Source: Spongilla lacustris (lineage: Eukaryota; Porifera; Demospongiae; Spongillida; Spongillidae). From it: a stretch of DNA of 64,000 nucleotides. The stretch lies in NCBI GenBank assembly GCA_949361645.1, contig OX442422.1, positions 8,380,683-8,444,682 on the forward strand, in the 5' to 3' direction. The notes under the pieces are model-generated. The model made no database searches and was not told where the DNA came from. It was given only the letters and a program-made list of their open reading frames with translations. This document shows, in pieces, positions 60,705 through 64,000 of the stretch. Every line of letters begins with the position of its first letter. Within the stretch, counting starts at the first letter, position 1. The position numbers and the translations under genes were made by a program.

Positions 60705-61830
60705 ATGCAGGGGCGTAGACCCTCGCTGATAGGCCGGGACTGCATGCTGAGTGAGCTTAAGATTAACTTCTCTTTGTTTTATGATGCAGGTTCTAGTGAA
60801 GAAGTTGGGCAATTGCTGGAGAAACATGCAAGTCTATTCGAAGAAAAGCTTGGATTGTTAGAGGAAATTCGAGTTATTCCATGTGGACAAGGCAGCCGGT
60901 CAAACTGCGCTTTTACAAACCACGGCCACGCTTTGAGGGATAAGTTGGAGCAAGAACTGGAGCACCTACAAAGAGATGGTATTACTGAGCCAGTGAGATT
61001 CTCTGAATGGGCTGCTCCAATGGTACCGGTGGTAAAAACCGATGGGAGTTTACGGATATGTGGGGATTATAAACTTACTGTTAAAACTGTGGATTCTTAT
61101 CCCTTTCCCCGAATAGATGACGTGCTAGCGTCCATGACGGGAGCTAAGGTGTTCTCTAAATTGGACCTGTCGCATGCTTACTTGCAGCTACAACTAGAGG
61201 AAGAGTCGAAAGAGTTTGTGACCATTTCCATTGCACAAAGGACTCTTTCGTTATAACTGGTGTCGCAGCAGCCCCGGCTATTTTCCAACGAACGATGGAA
61301 TTAAGGAATCTTGCATGCAGCTAGGTATTCCCCATGTTCAGGTATACATATAGATTATATTTTGGTTGCAGACGCATCGAGAGAAGAGCACGTGGAAACT
61401 TTGGTGAAAGTATTATCCCGCCTGCAGCAGGTTGCAAATTCATGATGCCCGGTGTGGAGTACCTGGGATTCCACATCTCAGGGGAGGGAATCAGATCAAC
61501 ACAAGAAAAACGGCAGTCTATTCTGAATGCACCTGCCCCTTGTGATGTCACACAGCTTAAGTCTGCCTTGTAGACACTTTGGCACCTTTGTACAAGTTGC
61601 TGGCTAAACATCAGCCATGGTGTTGGGAAAAGGAACAGGCTGATGTCCTCCATCAGATGTTTTATTGGTGGACTTCGATCCTGAGAGAAAACTAGTCATT
61701 TCTTGTGATGCTTCCACTTATGGCATCGGATCAGTCTTGTCACATGTTTATGAAGACGGCATGGACCGACCAATAGACTATGCCTCTCAGTCTCTTGCTC
61801 CAGCTGAAACGACGTACATGTAGATGGAGC
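60705..61830 (+). pseudogene. Ty3/gypsy Pol remnant: RT and RNase H start
   Basis: The first frame carries the RT fingers and palm: LEQELEHLQRDGITEPV, EWAAPMVPVVKTDGSLR, ICGDYKLTVKTVDSYP and FSKLDLSHAYLQLQL (first catalytic Asp), up to KEFVTIS, where a frame change occurs near 61,240. Later frames give a degraded Y-I-D-Y-I-L-V-A-D box, GVEYLGFHISGEGI and an RNase H start (ISCDASTYGIGSVLSH, DYASQSLAPAETTY). It ends by 61,830, before the MITE at 61,905. Clearly inactive. Confidence 0.75.
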
Positions 61831-61904
61831 AAGTGGGTTGAGAACTCTGACATCAAAAAATGTTTTTTCAAAATGGCCACCCCAGAAACCGTCAGCTGCA
61901 ATGC

Positions 61905-62729
61905 CAGTGGCGGATCCAGGGGGGGGGGGGGGCAACTGGGTTCTGCCCCCCCCCCCCCCCCCGCCAAATAGAAATTAAATATTCATAGCTAAGGGGCGGT
62001 GCCTTAAACGATTAATAGTATGTGCGAAAACGGTTAAATCATAGATAGCAGTGCCAGCCGGTGCGGAGCCATGCAGTCTAGAACACCGGGCAGGCATACA
62101 CGTGCTCTGAATTAAAACTTCCGCGACAGCTGGAATTGTAATAATTTGTGTGTTTGAGTGAATTCAAAGGCGCCTAATATACAAAATTTCAAGTCAAATC
62201 TTTCAATAGCAGCAGGTAGGCCTATGCAGCAAATCCATACCGTCAAAATTAATATTATAGTTCACTGGTTCTTTTGACGTTGAAGTTATTCTGGACTGAC
62301 CAGATGGAGCCTCGGAGTCGAAAGCGACCAAGCAAAGAAGGTTTGCCGTTTGCCATTGGATGCATGATATTATAGATCGTTTGTACACAATGGCAATGCT
62401 GATAATCGAAGTGCACCACCGGCCAACTTTGGTGCCACGTCACGCAGAGATAATAGAGTTTATCTACGTAGAAGAGTTATAACGTTTTTGGAGCAGTTTT
62501 TACGTACTTTTGGGGGGGGTTTTCAACGCAAAAAGCGTTGGCTTCTGGGGCTCCGCCCCAGACCCCGCTGGGGGAGCTTGCAGCGCTCCCCCAGACCCCC
62601 TAGCTGGGCGGGAGGGGTGCCCCCCTCCCGCACCCTCCCCGGGGCGGCTCCGCCTCCAGCTTTGCCCCACCCCCTGCCACACCCTCACCTGTGCCCCCCC
62701 CCCGCTCCCAATTCCTGGATCCGCCCCTG
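61905..62729 (-). mobile_element. 825-bp GC-rich MITE, 5-bp target duplication
   Basis: Full-length relative of 4,517-5,308 in opposite orientation. Left end cagtggcggatccagg, right end the complement of caggggcggatccagg, flanked by aatgc on both sides (61,900-61,904; 62,730-62,734). It encodes no transposase. It inserted just beyond the gypsy RNase H remnant. Confidence 0.8.
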
Positions 62730-62734
62730 AATGC

Positions 62735-63028
62735 CTGATCTTGCTCCAATGTAGCATGCCATCTGGTAGTACCGTCACGAGGAGGGGCGGGACCTAATGG
62801 ACTCCTTAAGGGTAACTCTAGCCGTTATGGAGGCGAAGGCTCTAACGTCACTGCTACATGTATTCAGATCCATGCACTGATGTATCGTTACATACAATTA
62901 TTAATTAAAATGTTTACGCAAACTGAAAATAACAATCTATTCTTCACTTGAAAATACCTTACACTTTAAAAAATCTTCAAAAAATGCGTAGCGTTTAGAA
63001 AAGTTCAAATTAACGACTAGCGTTTTGT
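62735..63028. other. 3' flank of the beta-helix gene
   Basis: AT-rich sequence directly downstream (minus strand) of the beta-helix stop codon. It probably includes its 3' UTR; no clear AATAAA signal on the minus strand was identified with confidence. Confidence 0.35.
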
Positions 63029-64000
63029 CTATGGATGTCCGCAACTTCTTGACACGTTTTCTATTCTTGTCTTCAGCTCTTCTGCTTTTTCATGAGTCAC
63101 CCGATTATTGCTGAACTTATTATTATCAGCCACTGTTGCTCTGCCATACATCACAATGCCAGTTTCTTGTGATGAGTAGTTGCCTTGAATTTGGTTGCCT
63201 GTAATGCTCAACTTCTCCACATCCATGCCCACCTCAATGCCACATATATTGTTCTTCTCTATACAGCAACCAGAGATGACACCACATGTTCCCCCACAGA
63301 ACTGAACTCCACCCAAGTCATTACTAGAAATTTCACAGTCTTCTACCTTGACATCAACATCTTCAAAACCAGGGGCAGGATCACCCTTGACAGTGACCCC
63401 ACATAGCTTGTTCCCAGTAACCTTGTTATGATGAAAGACGATGCCCCGTGCTGCCAGACAGGCTCCTGACCCTTGATTGTCCTGTATGACGTTATCTGGT
63501 CCAACAACTGTATCTGCACATGCATGTTGCCATACAAATACACCAAAATTCTGGTTGCATGAGAAGTGTGAGCCCCTCACAAGAGCTGTGGCACCCATTC
63601 GCACCTCCAGCCCATTCTTGGAGTGAATGGCAGTACATTGTTGTAGTTGCAGCCGAGTGTGTAAACCACTGCATAAGATAGCATCAGAAACACTTGATCT
63701 TGCATTGCATAGCACCATTGTGACCTCAATATCACCAGAGCCCACCCTGTCCCCTATATATATTGCTGCACCTGTTGCACTAGTAGCACTGCAGTTTTCC
63801 AGCATAACTGCTGTGCCAGCTCGTACATGGATGGCATGACCACCCAAATCTGTCACACCATCATAACCTTTGGGACTCAGAAGGTCCACCGATAGCCCAG
63901 ACAGGGTCACATGATTGGCCTTCACTTGGATCCCACCATATGACTGAATAACAACTTTCTCTTTACTGCTAGCTGCCTGTATAGTGAGGTGTTCATGTTC
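63029..64000 (-). CDS. Right-handed beta-helix protein, C-terminal part
   Basis: The minus-strand frame is open from the window edge to a TAG stop at 63,029, at least 320 residues. It shows repeated beta-helix coils of 20-25 residues: HVTLSGLSV, VMLENCSATSATGAAIYI, CNARSSVSDAILCSG, CTAIHSKNGLEVRM, SHFSCNQNFGVFVW, NVIQDNQGSGACL, NKVTGNKLCGVTV, CEISSNDLGGVQF, CCIEKNNICGIEV and NQIQGNYSSQETGIVMYG. The N-x-G-[VI] pattern is that of pectate-lyase-fold/NosD-like or FBXO11-type helices. No F-box or other domain is visible in this part. The 5' end lies outside the window. It is the cleanest long coding region here. Confidence 0.8.
   Translation of the reverse strand, partial: EHEHLTIQAASSKEKVVIQSYGGIQVKANHVTLSGLSVDLLSPKGYDGVTDLGGHAIHVRAGTAVMLENCSATSATGAAIYIGDRVGSGDIEVTMVLCNARSSVSDAILCSGLHTRLQLQQCTAIHSKNGLEVRMGATALVRGSHFSCNQNFGVFVWQHACADTVVGPDNVIQDNQGSGACLAARGIVFHHNKVTGNKLCGVTVKGDPAPGFEDVDVKVEDCEISSNDLGGVQFCGGTCGVISGCCIEKNNICGIEVGMDVEKLSITGNQIQGNYSSQETGIVMYGRATVADNNKFSNNRVTHEKAEELKTRIENVSRSCGHP

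Overview
This window looks like a metazoan genome, most plausibly a sponge or another marine invertebrate. It has spliced genes with GT/AG introns, large ankyrin-repeat arrays, many DNA transposons and retroelement fossils, long homopolymer runs and frequent TACATGTA palindromes. The organism is an inference; no rRNA, tRNA or other species marker was recognised.

The main genic content is a family of tandem ankyrin-repeat genes. Each ankyrin repeat sits on its own symmetric exon of 102 or 105 nt (34 or 35 codons, phase 0 at both ends), with an acceptor like ctccag and a donor like gtgagt. Four gene copies can be traced. Gene 0 (+) is only a 3' end, up to 2,581. Gene A (+) runs about 4,186-24,509, gene B (+) about 26,168-38,243, and gene C (-, decaying) about 56,516-41,429. 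A and B share a proposed 7-nt first coding exon, a 98-nt N-terminal capping exon, an array of one-repeat exons, and a terminal exon ending in AFQTIF-stop. Gene 0 and A are followed by the same rearranged reverse-transcriptase fossil, and so is B. Genes A and B also share long, nearly collinear introns (about 19.06-25.87 kb against 31.2-39.6 kb), so a segmental duplication made them. Gene C lies tail-to-tail with gene B.

The introns are loaded with mobile DNA. These are: two families of GC-rich elements with 5-bp target duplications (4,517-5,308; 61,905-62,729; 10,588-10,873); a 1.5-kb foldback Tc1/mariner-like element (5,346-6,869); a 521-bp TA-flanked MITE (23,666-24,186); a DIRS-like tyrosine-recombinase retroelement (about 11.45-15.42 kb); a piggyBac-like transposase next to an assembly gap (17,673-18,856); an IS630/Tc1-type transposase with only two in-frame stops (27,520-29,193); and a long-inverted-repeat element carrying a RecQ-helicase fragment (29,930-30,707). 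Paralogous gene copies give empty sites for several insertions. Ty3/gypsy fragments lie at 42.2-43.2 kb, 52.1-54.2 kb and 60.7-61.8 kb.

The right half (41-60 kb) is mostly minisatellite and low-complexity DNA: 36-bp, 28-bp, 20-bp, palindromic and GTACATGG-type arrays, CA repeats and long G or C runs. A short RAG1-N-like zinc-binding reading frame lies at 57.5-57.8 kb. At the right edge a minus-strand gene fragment encodes a right-handed beta-helix protein (63,029 to beyond 64,000); with the ankyrin genes it is the best candidate for a functional host gene here.
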